64,000 nt of DNA from Amycolatopsis sp. CA-128772 (GCF_002904295.1 NZ_PPHG01000083.1:62001-126000), one strand, 5' to 3'; shown: positions 24,562 to 34,279, counted from the stretch's first letter. Made by a program: numbers and translations. The notes: a model not told the origin generated them from the sequence alone.

Positions 24562-25775
24562 GCGCTGAATCCCACTCGAGCCTGCTGGACGCCGTCAAAG
24601 GCCAGCCCAAGCAGGTTTGGATCACCGCGTTCGCCGCGGTCATCGCCTTCATGGGGATCGGGCTGGTCGACCCGATCCTGCTGTCCATCGCCAAGGGCCT
24701 GGACGCGACGCCGTCGCAGGTCACCCTGCTCTTCTCGTCCTACCTCGGCGTCCAGGTCATCGCCATGCTGGTCACCGGCGCGGCGAGCGCCCGCTTCGGC
24801 GCCAAGCGGACCGTCCTCGTCGGGCTGACGCTGATCGTCGCCGCGACCGCCCTGTGCGCGGCCGCCGGGTCGATCGAGCAGCTCGTCGGGCTGCGCGCGG
24901 TCTGGGGCCTCGGCAACGCCTTCTTCATCGCGACCGCGCTTTCGGTGATCGTCGGCGCCGCGACCGGTGGCCAGTCCGGCGCGATCCTGCTCTACGAGGC
25001 CGCCCTCGGCGTCGGCCTGTCGGTCGGCCCGCTGCTGGGCGCGTTGCTCGGCAGCGTCTCGTGGCGCGGCCCGTTCCTCGGCACCGCGATCCTGATGGCC
25101 GGCGCGCTCGTGCTGTGCGCGGTGTTCCTCAAGAGCGACAAGCACGAGCAGCGGGCGCCGATCAAGCTGCTCGACCCGCTGCGCGCGCTGAAGCACACCG
25201 GCCTGCTGCGCACCTCCGTCGCCTCGGCGCTGTACACCGCCGCGTTCTTCGCGGTGCTCGCCTGGTCGCCGTTCGTCCTCGGCTGGAGCGCCATCGCCGT
25301 CGGGCTCGTGTTCTGCGGCTGGGGCCTGTGCGTCGCCGTCGCCGGGGTCGCCCTCGCGCCGCGGCTGGCCGCCCGGCTCGGTGAGCGGCACGCCGCCGCG
25401 GCCGCCGTCTTCGGGTACGCCGTGCTGATGCTGGTTCTCGCCGTGCCGAGCAAGCCGGTGCTGGTCGCCGGGATCGTCGTCTCCGGGCTGGTGTCCGGCC
25501 TGCTGAACACGCTGTTCACCGGCACCGCGATGTCGATCAGCGACGCGCCGCGCCCGGTCGCCAGCGCGGGCTACAACTTCTGCCGCTGGCTCGGCGGGGC
25601 CGTCGCCGCGACGCTGGTCGGGCACGTCGCCGAGTGGTTCGGCTCGCCGCAGGCGCCGTTCGTCGCCGCCGCCGTGCTGTGCGTCGTCGCGGGTGCGCTG
25701 CTCTCGCTGCGGGAGAAGACCGCGGACCCGCACACCGTGCCGCCGGAAGCCGTGCTCGTCGGCGACGAGTTCTGA
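24558..25775 (+). CDS. MFS multidrug-efflux-type transporter
   Basis: 405 residues, about twelve hydrophobic helices in two halves, with the loop 2-3 motif ARFGAKRTVLVG after helix 2 and DPILLSIAKGLDATPSQVTLLFSSYLGVQ in helix 1-2, typical of proton-driven drug:H+ antiporters. GGAGG at 24541-24545 lies 12 bases before ATG 24558; the ATGA overlap with the MarR gene indicates translational coupling. The Arg/Lys-rich central loop (LKSDKHEQRAPIKLLDPLRALKH) separates the halves. Substrate unknown; MarR-MFS pairs usually export toxic small molecules. Confidence 0.9.
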   Translation: MSAESHSSLLDAVKGQPKQVWITAFAAVIAFMGIGLVDPILLSIAKGLDATPSQVTLLFSSYLGVQVIAMLVTGAASARFGAKRTVLVGLTLIVAATALCAAAGSIEQLVGLRAVWGLGNAFFIATALSVIVGAATGGQSGAILLYEAALGVGLSVGPLLGALLGSVSWRGPFLGTAILMAGALVLCAVFLKSDKHEQRAPIKLLDPLRALKHTGLLRTSVASALYTAAFFAVLAWSPFVLGWSAIAVGLVFCGWGLCVAVAGVALAPRLAARLGERHAAAAAVFGYAVLMLVLAVPSKPVLVAGIVVSGLVSGLLNTLFTGTAMSISDAPRPVASAGYNFCRWLGGAVAATLVGHVAEWFGSPQAPFVAAAVLCVVAGALLSLREKTADPHTVPPEAVLVGDEF

Positions 25776-25795
25776 CGCCTCCGTTCGGGGCAGCA

Positions 25796-25817
25796 GTACA
25801 CCCGCCGTTCACCTGAA
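25796..25817 (+). promoter_or_regulatory. PHO box (PhoP-binding direct repeats) upstream of phoX
   Basis: Two adjacent 11-bp units, GTACACCCGCC (25796-25806) and GTTCACCTGAA (25807-25817), match the actinobacterial PhoP unit with core GTTCACC. A -10-like TAGGTT lies at 25845-25850, placing the units near -35. Phosphate-starvation control of the phosphatase gene that starts at 25886 is the natural reading. Confidence 0.72.
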
Positions 25818-25885
25818 TGTCTGGAATGGCTGGTTTTGGGAGCTTAGGTTCGGTTCGTTCCCCGAACCCCCACCCTGGAGGCGAA

Positions 25886-27949
25886 GTGCCCGACCGCCTG
25901 CTCCCGCTGCTGCCCACCCACCCGGGCGGCCGCTCCCCGGTCACCTGCGAGTACCGCTGCGGCAACGCGTGCGCCCACCCCGAGGCGAACGAATCCGCCA
26001 ACGAGTACTTCGGTGACGTCGTCAAGGACATCTCCCGCCGCCGCGTCTTCCAGGCGGGCGCGGTGATGGCGGCCGCCGCGGGCGGGTTCGCCGCGCTGTC
26101 CGGCACCGCCGCCGCCTCCCCGCTGCCGAAGCCGAAGCCGAAGCCGCGGCCGGTGCCCGGCACCGACTTCGACCCGGTCCCGCCGAACAAGCTCGACCAG
26201 GTCAGCGTCCCCGGCGGCTACGCCCAGCGCGTCGTCGTCCGGTGGGGCGACCCGGTCGTCGCGGGCGCGCCGAAGTTCGACTTCACCGAGCAGACCGCGG
26301 CCGCGCAGGCGAAGCAGTTCGGCTACAACAACGACTTCGTCGGCCTGATCCCGCAGGACCCGCTGGGGCTGGCGAACCTGCTCGTGGTCAACCACGAGTA
26401 CACGACCGAGGTCCACATGTTCCCGGCCGACCAGTATGACCCGGCCAATCCGACCGAGGAGCAGGTCAAGGTCGCCTGGGCGGCGCACGGCCTGTCGGTC
26501 CTGCTGACCCGCCGCGACCCGGTCCACGGCGGCCTCGAGGTCGTCCCGAGCCGGTACGGCCGCCGGATCACCCTCGACACGGTCTTCGAGGTCCGCGGCC
26601 CGGTCGCCGGGTCCAAGTTCCTCAGGACGTCGGCCGACCCGTCCGGGCGCCGGGTCCGCGGCACGCAGAACAACTGCTCCGGCGGCGTGACGCCGTGGGG
26701 CACGGTGCTTTCCGGCGAGGAGAACTTCGACCAGTACTTCGCCAACGCCGACAAGGTCACCGACCCGGTCGCGGCGGCGCGGCTCAAGCGCTACACCGTC
26801 GGCACCGGGGCGAGCACCCGCAAGTGGGAGCGGTTCGACAAGCGCTGGGACGTCGCCCAGGAGCCCAACGAGCCGAACCGGTTCGGCTGGGTCGTCGAGA
26901 TCGACCCGAACGACCCGGCCTCGACGCCGGTCAAGCACACCGCCCTCGGCCGCTTCAAGCACGAGGCCGCGAACATCAAGATCACCGCCGACGGCCGGGT
27001 CGCCGTCTACTCCGGCGACGACAGCCGGTTCGAGTACATCTACAAGTTCGTGTCGAAGGGCAAGTACAAGCCCGGCCGCAGCGCGCACGCGCGGCGGCAC
27101 AACTCGGCGCTGCTCGACGAGGGCACGCTGTACGTCGCCCGCTTCACCGGCGACAGCCCGGGCGAGGTCGACGGCTCCGGCAAGCTCCCGGCCGACGGCG
27201 AGTTCGACGGCACCGGCGAGTGGATCCCGCTGGCGAGCGGCGACAGGTCCTTCGTGCCCGGGTTCACCGCCGAAGAGGTCTACGTCTTCACCCGCCAGGC
27301 CGCCGACCAGGTGGCCGCCACGAAGATGGACCGGCCGGAGGACATCGAGCCGAACCCGGTCAACGGCCGGATCTACGCGGCGCTGACCAACAACAGCGAC
27401 CGCGGCGCCGCGGGCAAGGCCGGCGCCGACGAGGTCAACCCGCGCAACGGCAACAAGAACGGCCACGTCCTGGAGTGGGAAGAGGACCGCGGCGACGCGG
27501 CGTCGACCCGGTTCTCCTGGCGGCTGCTGCTCGTCTGCGGCGACCCCAAGGCCGCGGACACCTACTTCGGCGGCTTCCCGAAGAACCAGATCAGCCCGAT
27601 CTCCTGCCCGGACAACGTCGCGTTCGACCGGCACGGCAACCTCTGGGTCGCCACCGACGGCAACGCACTCGGCGCGAACGACGGCCTCTTCTCGGTGCCG
27701 GTCACCGGCCCCGAGCGCGGGCACGTCAAGCAGTTCCTGTCGGTGCCGGTCGGCGCCGAGACGTGCGGCCCGGTCGTGACCGACGACCTGGTGCTCGTCG
27801 CGGTCCAGCACCCCGGTGAGAACGCGGCGAGCTCGGCGAACCCGACGTCGCACTGGCCGGACGGCGGCACCGCGCAGCCGCGGCCGGCCATCGTCTCGGT
27901 GTGGCGGAAGGGCCGCTTCGGCCGTCCCGGGCGCATCGGCGAACGCTGA
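25886..27949 (+). CDS. phoX: PhoX-family alkaline phosphatase, Tat-exported
   Basis: 687 residues. The long N-terminus typical of PhoX (VTCEYRCGNACAHP, ~19-31) is followed by a twin-arginine signal, SRRRVFQAG at 50-58, and a hydrophobic Ala-rich stretch. The mature part has PhoX-type blocks VNHEYTTE, NNCSGGVTPWGTVLSGEENFDQYF, GRFKHEAANIKITADGRVAVYSGDD and RPEDIEPNP, which in the family bind calcium and iron. It releases phosphate from organic phosphoesters outside the cell. GTG 25886 follows GGAGGCGAA. The upstream PHO box supports phosphate regulation. Solitary gene, no nearby pst genes. Confidence 0.93.
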   Translation: MPDRLLPLLPTHPGGRSPVTCEYRCGNACAHPEANESANEYFGDVVKDISRRRVFQAGAVMAAAAGGFAALSGTAAASPLPKPKPKPRPVPGTDFDPVPPNKLDQVSVPGGYAQRVVVRWGDPVVAGAPKFDFTEQTAAAQAKQFGYNNDFVGLIPQDPLGLANLLVVNHEYTTEVHMFPADQYDPANPTEEQVKVAWAAHGLSVLLTRRDPVHGGLEVVPSRYGRRITLDTVFEVRGPVAGSKFLRTSADPSGRRVRGTQNNCSGGVTPWGTVLSGEENFDQYFANADKVTDPVAAARLKRYTVGTGASTRKWERFDKRWDVAQEPNEPNRFGWVVEIDPNDPASTPVKHTALGRFKHEAANIKITADGRVAVYSGDDSRFEYIYKFVSKGKYKPGRSAHARRHNSALLDEGTLYVARFTGDSPGEVDGSGKLPADGEFDGTGEWIPLASGDRSFVPGFTAEEVYVFTRQAADQVAATKMDRPEDIEPNPVNGRIYAALTNNSDRGAAGKAGADEVNPRNGNKNGHVLEWEEDRGDAASTRFSWRLLLVCGDPKAADTYFGGFPKNQISPISCPDNVAFDRHGNLWVATDGNALGANDGLFSVPVTGPERGHVKQFLSVPVGAETCGPVVTDDLVLVAVQHPGENAASSANPTSHWPDGGTAQPRPAIVSVWRKGRFGRPGRIGER

Positions 27950-28036
27950 GGTCCCCGGCCCGTGCCGATCGAGGTTCACTCTTAAGTGGACGGTTCTCGG
28001 CCGGTGCGGGCCGGTGCCGCGCGCCATAGTCGAAGC

Positions 28037-29662
28037 ATGGTCCGTTCGGCGCGCGTGCTGGCAGTGGCGGTGGTGGCGCTCGGTGTGGCGGTCGTCCCCG
28101 CGTCCGCCGACGAGCCGCCGCCGTCGTGCGGCGGGGTGGCGGCCAACCCGAGCGTCGAGGAGACGGCCCGCAACGGCGCGCCCGACGGGTACGTGTTCAA
28201 CCCGGCCGCGCCCGTCCCGCCCGGAACGCCGGCGGCGAAGGCGCCGCGGCTGCTGACCGAGCAGGCGTACGCCGTCGACGGGCAGCGGTCGGCGGTCATC
28301 CAGACCCCGGACGGCAAGACGAGCACCGCCTACCAGACCGAGCGGTTCGTCCCCGGCGGCGTCTACACGCTCAGCGTCTGGGCCGCTTCGATCGCGCCGA
28401 GCTACGCACCGGGCACCGGCCTGCGGTTCTTCGACGCGTCCGGCACGCAGGTCCAGGAGACCAAGCTGGTCGCCGACCACTACGCCGGCGACGGGACCCT
28501 GGTCCGGCAGGACTTCCCGGCGGCGATGGCACCGGCGAAGGCGGCCGCGGTGAAGTTCTTCGCCACGACCACCCTCGACCGGCTGCACTGGGACTGCGTC
28601 GACCTCCAGCTCGCGGCGTACTCGGTGAAGAAGGAAGTGCAGAACCCGGCGACCGGCGCGTGGGGCTCGTTCGCGACGGTCACCGCGGGCGAGACAGCGC
28701 ACTACCGCGTCACGGTGACCAACGAGGGCACGCAGGACCTCATCGGGATCACCGTGACCGACCCGTGGTGCACCGGGACGTTCGAGCCGTTCGCGCTCGC
28801 CGCGGGTGCGAACCGGCAGCTGACCTGCGACCACCCGGACCTCACGGTGGCCGACGACAAGCACGTGAACACGGCGAAGGTCACCGGCGTGCAGTACCCG
28901 GGCGGCACGCTCGGCGACAAGACGGCGTCGGCGACGATCACCGTCCTGCCGCCGCCGGCCATCGCGAAGATCGGCGACTTCGCCTGGGCGGACCGCAACC
29001 GCGACGGCATCCAGGACCCGGACGAGCCCGGCGTCGCGGGCGTCAAGGTGACGCTCAAGGACGGCGCCGGCGGCACGGTCGGCACCACGACCACGGACGA
29101 CAAGGGCCACTACGGCTTCGAGAAGCTGAAGGACGGCACCTACCAGCTCTGCTTCGCCGTCCCGGACGGCTTCGCGGTGACCCGCAAGGACGTCGGCACC
29201 GAAGACCGCGATTCGGACGCGGACGCCGACGGCTGCACGGCGCCGCGCACCATCGGCGGCCCGTCCCACGAGGACTTCGCGGCGGACGCCGGCCTGGTCA
29301 CGCCGACGAACCGGATCGGCGACCTCGCCTGGACGGACACGAACGGCAACGGCCTGCAGGACCCGGGCGAGCCCGGCCTGGCCGGCGTCAAGGCGGTCCT
29401 GAAGGACGCGGCCGGCAAGGAACTGGCGAGCGTGGTCACCGGCCCGGGCGGGGCCTACGGCTTCGACGGCCTGGAGGACGGCGCGTACCAGGTGTGCTTC
29501 ACGGCGGACGGCCACCACCCGACGGCCCGGCTCGGCGGGGACGACACCCGCGACTCCGACGCGGACCCGGCGTCCGGCTGCGCGGACCCGCGGACGCTCG
29601 GCCCGGGCCACCGCGAGGACCGCACGGTGGACGCCGGGTTCGCCGCTACGGTGGGGGCATGA
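28037..29662 (+). CDS. Secreted protein with two SdrD B-like (Cna-type) repeats
   Basis: 541 residues. Signal peptide ~1-24 (ending ASADEP) after ATG 28037. Residues ~30-195 form a jelly-roll-like beta domain (YTLSVWAASIAPSYAPGTGLRFFD). Residues ~200-310 form a conserved-repeat domain (AHYRVTVTNEGTQDLIGITVTDPWC...NTAKVTG), DUF11/DUF7507-like. Two SdrD_B repeats follow, beginning IGDFAWADRNRDGIQDPDEPG and IGDLAWTDTNGNGLQDPGEPG, with calcium-binding Asp/Asn loops. No LPXTG or membrane anchor is present, so it is probably released or loosely wall-bound. Adhesin-like architecture; the ligand is unknown. Its stop overlaps the ATG of the SDR gene by 4 bp. Confidence 0.85.
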   Translation: MVRSARVLAVAVVALGVAVVPASADEPPPSCGGVAANPSVEETARNGAPDGYVFNPAAPVPPGTPAAKAPRLLTEQAYAVDGQRSAVIQTPDGKTSTAYQTERFVPGGVYTLSVWAASIAPSYAPGTGLRFFDASGTQVQETKLVADHYAGDGTLVRQDFPAAMAPAKAAAVKFFATTTLDRLHWDCVDLQLAAYSVKKEVQNPATGAWGSFATVTAGETAHYRVTVTNEGTQDLIGITVTDPWCTGTFEPFALAAGANRQLTCDHPDLTVADDKHVNTAKVTGVQYPGGTLGDKTASATITVLPPPAIAKIGDFAWADRNRDGIQDPDEPGVAGVKVTLKDGAGGTVGTTTTDDKGHYGFEKLKDGTYQLCFAVPDGFAVTRKDVGTEDRDSDADADGCTAPRTIGGPSHEDFAADAGLVTPTNRIGDLAWTDTNGNGLQDPGEPGLAGVKAVLKDAAGKELASVVTGPGGAYGFDGLEDGAYQVCFTADGHHPTARLGGDDTRDSDADPASGCADPRTLGPGHREDRTVDAGFAATVGA

Positions 29663-30336
29663 CGGATCTTCCCCTCGCCCTGGTGACCGGCGCGTCCCGC
29701 GGCATCGGCGCGGCGGTCGCCCACCAGCTGGCCCCGACGCACCGCGTCCTCCTCGGCGGCCGCGACGCCGACGCGCTGGCCGTCCTGGCGAAGGAGCTCC
29801 CGGGCGCGAAGCCGTGGCCGGTGGAGCTGACGAATCCGGCTTCGCTCGCTTCGGCGGTCGAAGAGATCTCGTCCCTGGACGTCCTGGTCCACTCGGCGGG
29901 CGTCGCGCGCCTGGGCCGCATCGAGGACGCTTCCGCCGAGGCGTGGCGCGCCAACTTCGAGGTCAACACCCTGGCGGTGGTCGAGCTGACCCGCCTCCTG
30001 CTCCCGGCCCTGCGCACGGCGGGCGGCCACGTGGTGGTGATCAACTCGGGCGCCGGGCGCACCGCCCGCCCGGGCTGGTCCCCGTACGCGGCGAGCAAGT
30101 TCGCGGTCCGCGCGTTCGCCGACGCCCTGCGCGAGGAGGAGCCGCGGATCCGCGTGACCTCGGTCTACCCGGGCCGCACGGACACGGACATGCAGCAGGA
30201 GATCTTCGCGGGCGAGGGCCGCGACTACGACCCGACGCACCTGCTGAAGCCGGACTCGGTGGCCACGGCGGTGGTGACGGCGGTGTCAGCCACCCCGGAC
30301 AGCCACCAGACGGAGATCATCCTCCGCCCGCGCTGA
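29659..30336 (+). CDS. Short-chain dehydrogenase/reductase
   Basis: 225 residues, classical SDR length. Cofactor motif TGASRGIGAAVA near the N-terminus, NAG-equivalent HSAGVA, catalytic Ser in INSGAG and YxxxK as YAASK, followed by VYPGRTDTDM. The Arg in the first loop (SRGIG and GGRDAD) favours NADP(H). Substrate unknown. The 4-bp overlap with the SdrD_B gene gives translational coupling, an odd pairing of a secreted adhesin-like protein with a cytosolic reductase that may be simple gene packing. Confidence 0.9.
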   Translation: MTDLPLALVTGASRGIGAAVAHQLAPTHRVLLGGRDADALAVLAKELPGAKPWPVELTNPASLASAVEEISSLDVLVHSAGVARLGRIEDASAEAWRANFEVNTLAVVELTRLLLPALRTAGGHVVVINSGAGRTARPGWSPYAASKFAVRAFADALREEEPRIRVTSVYPGRTDTDMQQEIFAGEGRDYDPTHLLKPDSVATAVVTAVSATPDSHQTEIILRPR

Positions 30337-30451
30337 GCCCGGCGAAGTGCGCTCGGGCTTCGGATCGGGGTGGGCGGGGAGGTCCGGGTGGTGTGCCGGT
30401 CGTGCTTCAGCGTTCCGGTCGCGTCGGTGGAACCAGGCCCGCGGCCGAACC

Positions 30452-31759
30452 TCAAGCCCGCAGCCGGGCCGCCGTCTCGGCCACGCCGGCCTGCACCTTC
30501 GCCCGCTCCACCCTCGTCGACTCCCCGTCGGCCACCACCTGCTCGCCCGCGACCCACACGTCCCGCACCCGCCGCGATCCCGCCGCCCACACCAGGTTCG
30601 ACAGCAGCTGCACGTCCGGCACGTCCAGGCCGCACGCGAACGCCGGGTCGTCCAGGTCGATGTGCACCAGGTCGGCCCACCGCCCCGGCTCCAACGAACC
30701 GATGTCCGACCGTCCCAAAGCCGAAGCCCCACCCCGCGTCGCCAGCAGGAACACGTCCGCCGCCGTCAGGACCGTCGAGTCGCCGGTGGCCAGGCGGGCG
30801 AACATCGCCGCGAGCTGCAGTTCCTCCCACAGGTCGATGTCGTCGTTGGACGCCGGGCCGTCCGTGCCGAGGCCGACCGCGACCCCCGCCGCACGCAGGT
30901 CCGCGATCCGCGCGATGCCCGAAGCGAGTTTCGCGTTCGACCCCGGGCAGTGCGCCATGCCGACGCCGTACGAAGCGAACAGCGCGATGTCGTCGTCCGA
31001 CAGGTGGATCGAGTGCGCCGCCAGCACCCGGCCGTCCAGCACGCCGAGCTCCCGCAACAGCGCCGGCACCGAACCGTGCGACTCGCGCACCACGAGATCC
31101 TCCGCAGCCGCCTCGGCCACGTGGATCTGCACCAGCGCGCCCCGCGCGGCCGCCGACTCCGCCGTGGCGCGCAAGCCGTCCGGAGACAGCATGTACGCCG
31201 AGTGCGGGCCGTAGCCGAGCTCGATGCGGTCGCCGTGGCCGAAGCGGAGGCCGTCCGTGTCGATCCAGCGCTCGATCGCCGCCAGCTGGGCCTTCCAGTC
31301 CAGGCCCGGCAGCTCCATCACCGGCGGCGCGACCAGCACGCGCCCGCCCGTGGTGAGGACCGCGTCGACCAGCTGCTCGCCTTCGAAGTACATCTCCGCG
31401 CTGGTCGTGACGCCGTGGCGGAGCATCTCGACCGAGCCGAGCAGCATGCCGGTGCGGACGTCCTCCGGGCGCAGCTTCGCCTCGGCCGGCCAGATGATCT
31501 CGTTGAGCCAGGGCAGCAGCGGCAGGTCGCCGCCCATCCCGCGCAGCAGCGTCATCGGGCTGTGCGCGTGCGTGTTGACCAGGCCGGGGAGCAGGATGCC
31601 GGTCAGGGTGGTGACCGGTGCGGCGGATTCGGGGGCGGTGGCCGCCGGTCCGCAGTACGAAATGCGCCCATCGGCGTCGACATCGACGACCGCGTCACGA
31701 AGAAGGGAACAGGAGGGGTCGGCGGGGAGAACGACAGGGGCGTGGAAACGGCGTTGCAT
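30452..31759 (-). CDS. Amidohydrolase-family deaminase (MTA/SAH deaminase-like, TRZ/ATZ group)
   Basis: 435 residues. Metal motif HAH in GLVNTHAHSPMTLLRGMGGDLPLLPWL, later ligands at QIHVAEA, AAHSIHLSD and GLGTDGPASND, all as in the 5'-methylthioadenosine/S-adenosylhomocysteine, guanine and cytosine deaminase branch. The WLNEIIWPAEAKL segment is closest, from memory, to MTA/SAH deaminases. A cytosolic zinc or iron enzyme that hydrolyses an amino or halide group on a purine or triazine-like ring. It begins 23 bp downstream of the response-regulator stop on the same strand, so may share its transcript. Confidence 0.85.
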   Translation of the reverse strand: MQRRFHAPVVLPADPSCSLLRDAVVDVDADGRISYCGPAATAPESAAPVTTLTGILLPGLVNTHAHSPMTLLRGMGGDLPLLPWLNEIIWPAEAKLRPEDVRTGMLLGSVEMLRHGVTTSAEMYFEGEQLVDAVLTTGGRVLVAPPVMELPGLDWKAQLAAIERWIDTDGLRFGHGDRIELGYGPHSAYMLSPDGLRATAESAAARGALVQIHVAEAAAEDLVVRESHGSVPALLRELGVLDGRVLAAHSIHLSDDDIALFASYGVGMAHCPGSNAKLASGIARIADLRAAGVAVGLGTDGPASNDDIDLWEELQLAAMFARLATGDSTVLTAADVFLLATRGGASALGRSDIGSLEPGRWADLVHIDLDDPAFACGLDVPDVQLLSNLVWAAGSRRVRDVWVAGEQVVADGESTRVERAKVQAGVAETAARLRA

Positions 31760-31782
31760 CTCTGGATACTACGCACCCGCAA

Positions 31783-32436
31783 TCACGAAACGACTCCGCT
31801 CCGCCACGCCCAGGCCGCGGTTTCCACCCGGTTCCGCGCGCCGATCTTGCCCTGCACCGACGCCAGGTGCGTCTTCACCGTCGACAGTGACATGAACAGC
31901 TCCGCGCCGATCTCGGTGTTCGTCAACCCGCGCGCGGCCGCCTTGACGACGTCCAGCTCGCGGGCGGTCAGCGGCTCGGACGGCGGCTCGGCCGGCCGCT
32001 TCGCCGAGCCGGCCCCGTTGAAGTGCTTGAGCAGCCGGATGGTGATCTGCGGCGAGACGAGCGCGTCGCCGCGGTCGGCCGCGCGGACCGCCTCGATCAG
32101 CAGGGCCGGGCCCGCGTCCTTCAGCAGGAAGCCGTGTGCGCCGTTGCGCAACGCCGTGTGCACGTACTCGTCGAGGTCGAACGTCGTGACCACGACCACC
32201 TTCAGCGGGTCGGTCACGTCCGGCCCGGCCAGCTGCCGGGTCACCTCGAGGCCGTCGAGGCCGGGCATGCGGATGTCGAGCAGGCAGACGTCCGGGCGCA
32301 GTTCGCGGGCCTTCGAGACCGCCGAGACGCCGTCCGCGACGTCGGCGACGACCTCGATGTCGTCCTGGGCGTCCAGGATCATGCGGAACCCCATCCGCAC
32401 CATCTCCTGGTCGTCGGCGATCAGTACCCGGATCAC
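31783..32436 (-). CDS. LuxR/NarL-family response regulator
   Basis: 217 residues. Receiver domain with the acidic pair DD at 8-9, phospho-acceptor Asp54 (LLDIRMPG), Thr in VVTTFD and Lys in LLKDAG. C-terminal LuxR helix-turn-helix (LTARELDVVKAAARGLTNTEIGAELFMSLSTVKTHLASVQGKIGARNRVETAAWAW). GTG 32436 overlaps the kinase stop by 4 bp. Partner of the histidine kinase immediately upstream; the ABC exporter divergent from that kinase is the probable target. Confidence 0.93.
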   Translation of the reverse strand: MIRVLIADDQEMVRMGFRMILDAQDDIEVVADVADGVSAVSKARELRPDVCLLDIRMPGLDGLEVTRQLAGPDVTDPLKVVVVTTFDLDEYVHTALRNGAHGFLLKDAGPALLIEAVRAADRGDALVSPQITIRLLKHFNGAGSAKRPAEPPSEPLTARELDVVKAAARGLTNTEIGAELFMSLSTVKTHLASVQGKIGARNRVETAAWAWRSGVVS

Positions 32437-34223
32437 TCGTCCCCTTCCGCAGCCGCCAGCGGCAGCCAAGCTTCGACGCGCCAGCCGCCGTCCGGGCCCC
32501 GCCCGGCCGACAACCGGCCCTTGAGCAGCGCGACCCGTTCGCGCATGCCGACCAGACCGTAACCGCCCGATCCGCCGGCCGGCCGGTGCGCCGTCGCGCG
32601 CCCGTCGTCGGTCACCCGGAGGTGCAGCTCGGCGCCCTGCACCTCGGCGACGACGAACGCCTCGGTCGCGTCGGAGGCGTGCTTGCCGACGTTCGTCAGC
32701 GACTCCTGCACCAGCCGCAGGGCCGAGCGGCCGACCTCGTGCGGCAGGTCCGGCGGCAGGTCGAGGTGCATCGACGTCGGCACGCCGTGGTTCGCGCTTT
32801 CGACCAGCTTCCGCAGGTCGGCGCCCAGATCGGTGGTCGCCTGCTCGCTGAACTCGCTCGACCCGGCCGGCGCGTCGCCGCGCATCGAGCGGACCAGCCG
32901 CCGCATCGCGGCGAGCGCCTCGACCCCGGCGTTCTCGATCCGGCCCATCGCCTCGACCGCGATCTGCGGGTTCTTCTCGGCCATCAGCCGCGCGGCCTGC
33001 GCCTGCACGACGATCCCGGTGACGTGGTGGGCGACGACATCGTGCAGCTCGCGGGCCAGCGCCATCCGCTCGGCGGTCTGCGCGTCGCTCACCGCGGACT
33101 GCACGGCCTGGGTGCGTTCCGAATCCCGCGACCGCAGCATCAGGCCGAGGGCGATCGAGATGCCCAGCATCAGCGTCGCGGCGAAGGCCAGCACCGAAAG
33201 CGTCTGCGGATCGGTCTGCAGGCCCTCCCGCGCGGCCGAGTTGAGGATCGTGCCGAGCGCGACGACGCCGGAGAGCACGGCGACCCGGGACCACGACTGG
33301 CTCAGCCCGCGCGCCCGGGTCAGGTTCACCACCACGCCCATCCCGGCGATGACCTGCGTCGCCGGGATGCCACCCGGCACCGGGTAGTCGTAGGACCGCA
33401 GCTGCAGGAACGGCGTGACGACCGCGGACAGCAGCATGATCCCGGCCAGGCCGAGCAGCGCGTCCGCGGGCCGCCGCGGGGACAGCACCGCGATCACGGC
33501 CGCGACGATCGAGCAGAACAGGATCGGGAAGCCGCGGGCGGTGTTCGAGTACGTGTAGCCGAATTCGAACAGCAATGCGAACGCGAGCAGGCCCATCAGC
33601 GGCCACTGGCCCATCGCCAGCTCGTTCACCCGGTGCAGCCGCCGGCTCCGCGGATCGGCGCGTGGGCTGCGGTCACGGGCCGCGATGGCCGGCACCAGCG
33701 GGCCGACGAGCAGCATCAGGCCGAACAGCAGCGCCTGGGTGCCGGTGCCGCCGTCGATGTCGCCGACGCCGGCGTACCGGCCGAAGACCGCGATCAGGCC
33801 GGCGACGACCAGGAAACCGGCCACGCAGAACGCCACGCCCGCCCGCGCCCGGCGGGCCACGTAGTAGACCATCAGCACCCCGGCCACGACCTCGGTGATG
33901 GTCACCTTCGGCAGCACGCTGGAGTACGGCGGGATGTGGAACGCGTGGATGAACAGGGTGGAGAAGATCAGCACCCCGCCGCCGGCCACCCCGGCGACCG
34001 CCGCCCGCTTCTGGGCCCACACCCCGCAGGCGGCCATCGCGAAGATGCCCGGCAGCAGGCCGAAGTCGACGAAACGCGGGCCGTGCTCGTCGAGCGCCGC
34101 CTGCGTCGTGAAGACGACGTCGAACAGCAGCGCGGCGAACAGCACGGCGGAGGGCACGCCGATGCGCCGCACCAGGGCGGCGGCGCGGGTGGAGAGCGTG
34201 GTCGGTGGGGGCGCGGCGGGCAC
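32433..34223 (-). CDS. Sensor histidine kinase, multi-pass membrane (HisKA_3/LiaS-NarX type)
   Basis: 596 residues. About ten hydrophobic helices cover residues ~20-365 with only short loops, so it probably senses the membrane state or a membrane-borne ligand. HisKA_3 dimerisation helix with phospho-accepting His394 (ARELHDVVAHHVTG), then an HATPase domain with LRLVQESLTNVGKHA, VTDDGR and GYGLVGMRERVALL. The large membrane part is unusual beside the ~5-helix kinases typical of this class. GTG 34223 is used; no clear ribosome-binding site is visible. Co-transcribed with its response regulator and divergent from an ABC exporter. Confidence 0.9.
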   Translation of the reverse strand: MPAAPPPTTLSTRAAALVRRIGVPSAVLFAALLFDVVFTTQAALDEHGPRFVDFGLLPGIFAMAACGVWAQKRAAVAGVAGGGVLIFSTLFIHAFHIPPYSSVLPKVTITEVVAGVLMVYYVARRARAGVAFCVAGFLVVAGLIAVFGRYAGVGDIDGGTGTQALLFGLMLLVGPLVPAIAARDRSPRADPRSRRLHRVNELAMGQWPLMGLLAFALLFEFGYTYSNTARGFPILFCSIVAAVIAVLSPRRPADALLGLAGIMLLSAVVTPFLQLRSYDYPVPGGIPATQVIAGMGVVVNLTRARGLSQSWSRVAVLSGVVALGTILNSAAREGLQTDPQTLSVLAFAATLMLGISIALGLMLRSRDSERTQAVQSAVSDAQTAERMALARELHDVVAHHVTGIVVQAQAARLMAEKNPQIAVEAMGRIENAGVEALAAMRRLVRSMRGDAPAGSSEFSEQATTDLGADLRKLVESANHGVPTSMHLDLPPDLPHEVGRSALRLVQESLTNVGKHASDATEAFVVAEVQGAELHLRVTDDGRATAHRPAGGSGGYGLVGMRERVALLKGRLSAGRGPDGGWRVEAWLPLAAAEGDE

Positions 34224-34279
34224 AACGTGACGTTACGTGATCCGCCGGTGCCCGCACCTTGGCCGAGTGGCCCGCGCTC

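Noticed and set aside
30337-30451. Small gene in the gap between SDR and amidohydrolase
   Set aside because: The gap is only 115 bp between convergent stops, with no start, ribosome-binding site or conserved peptide.
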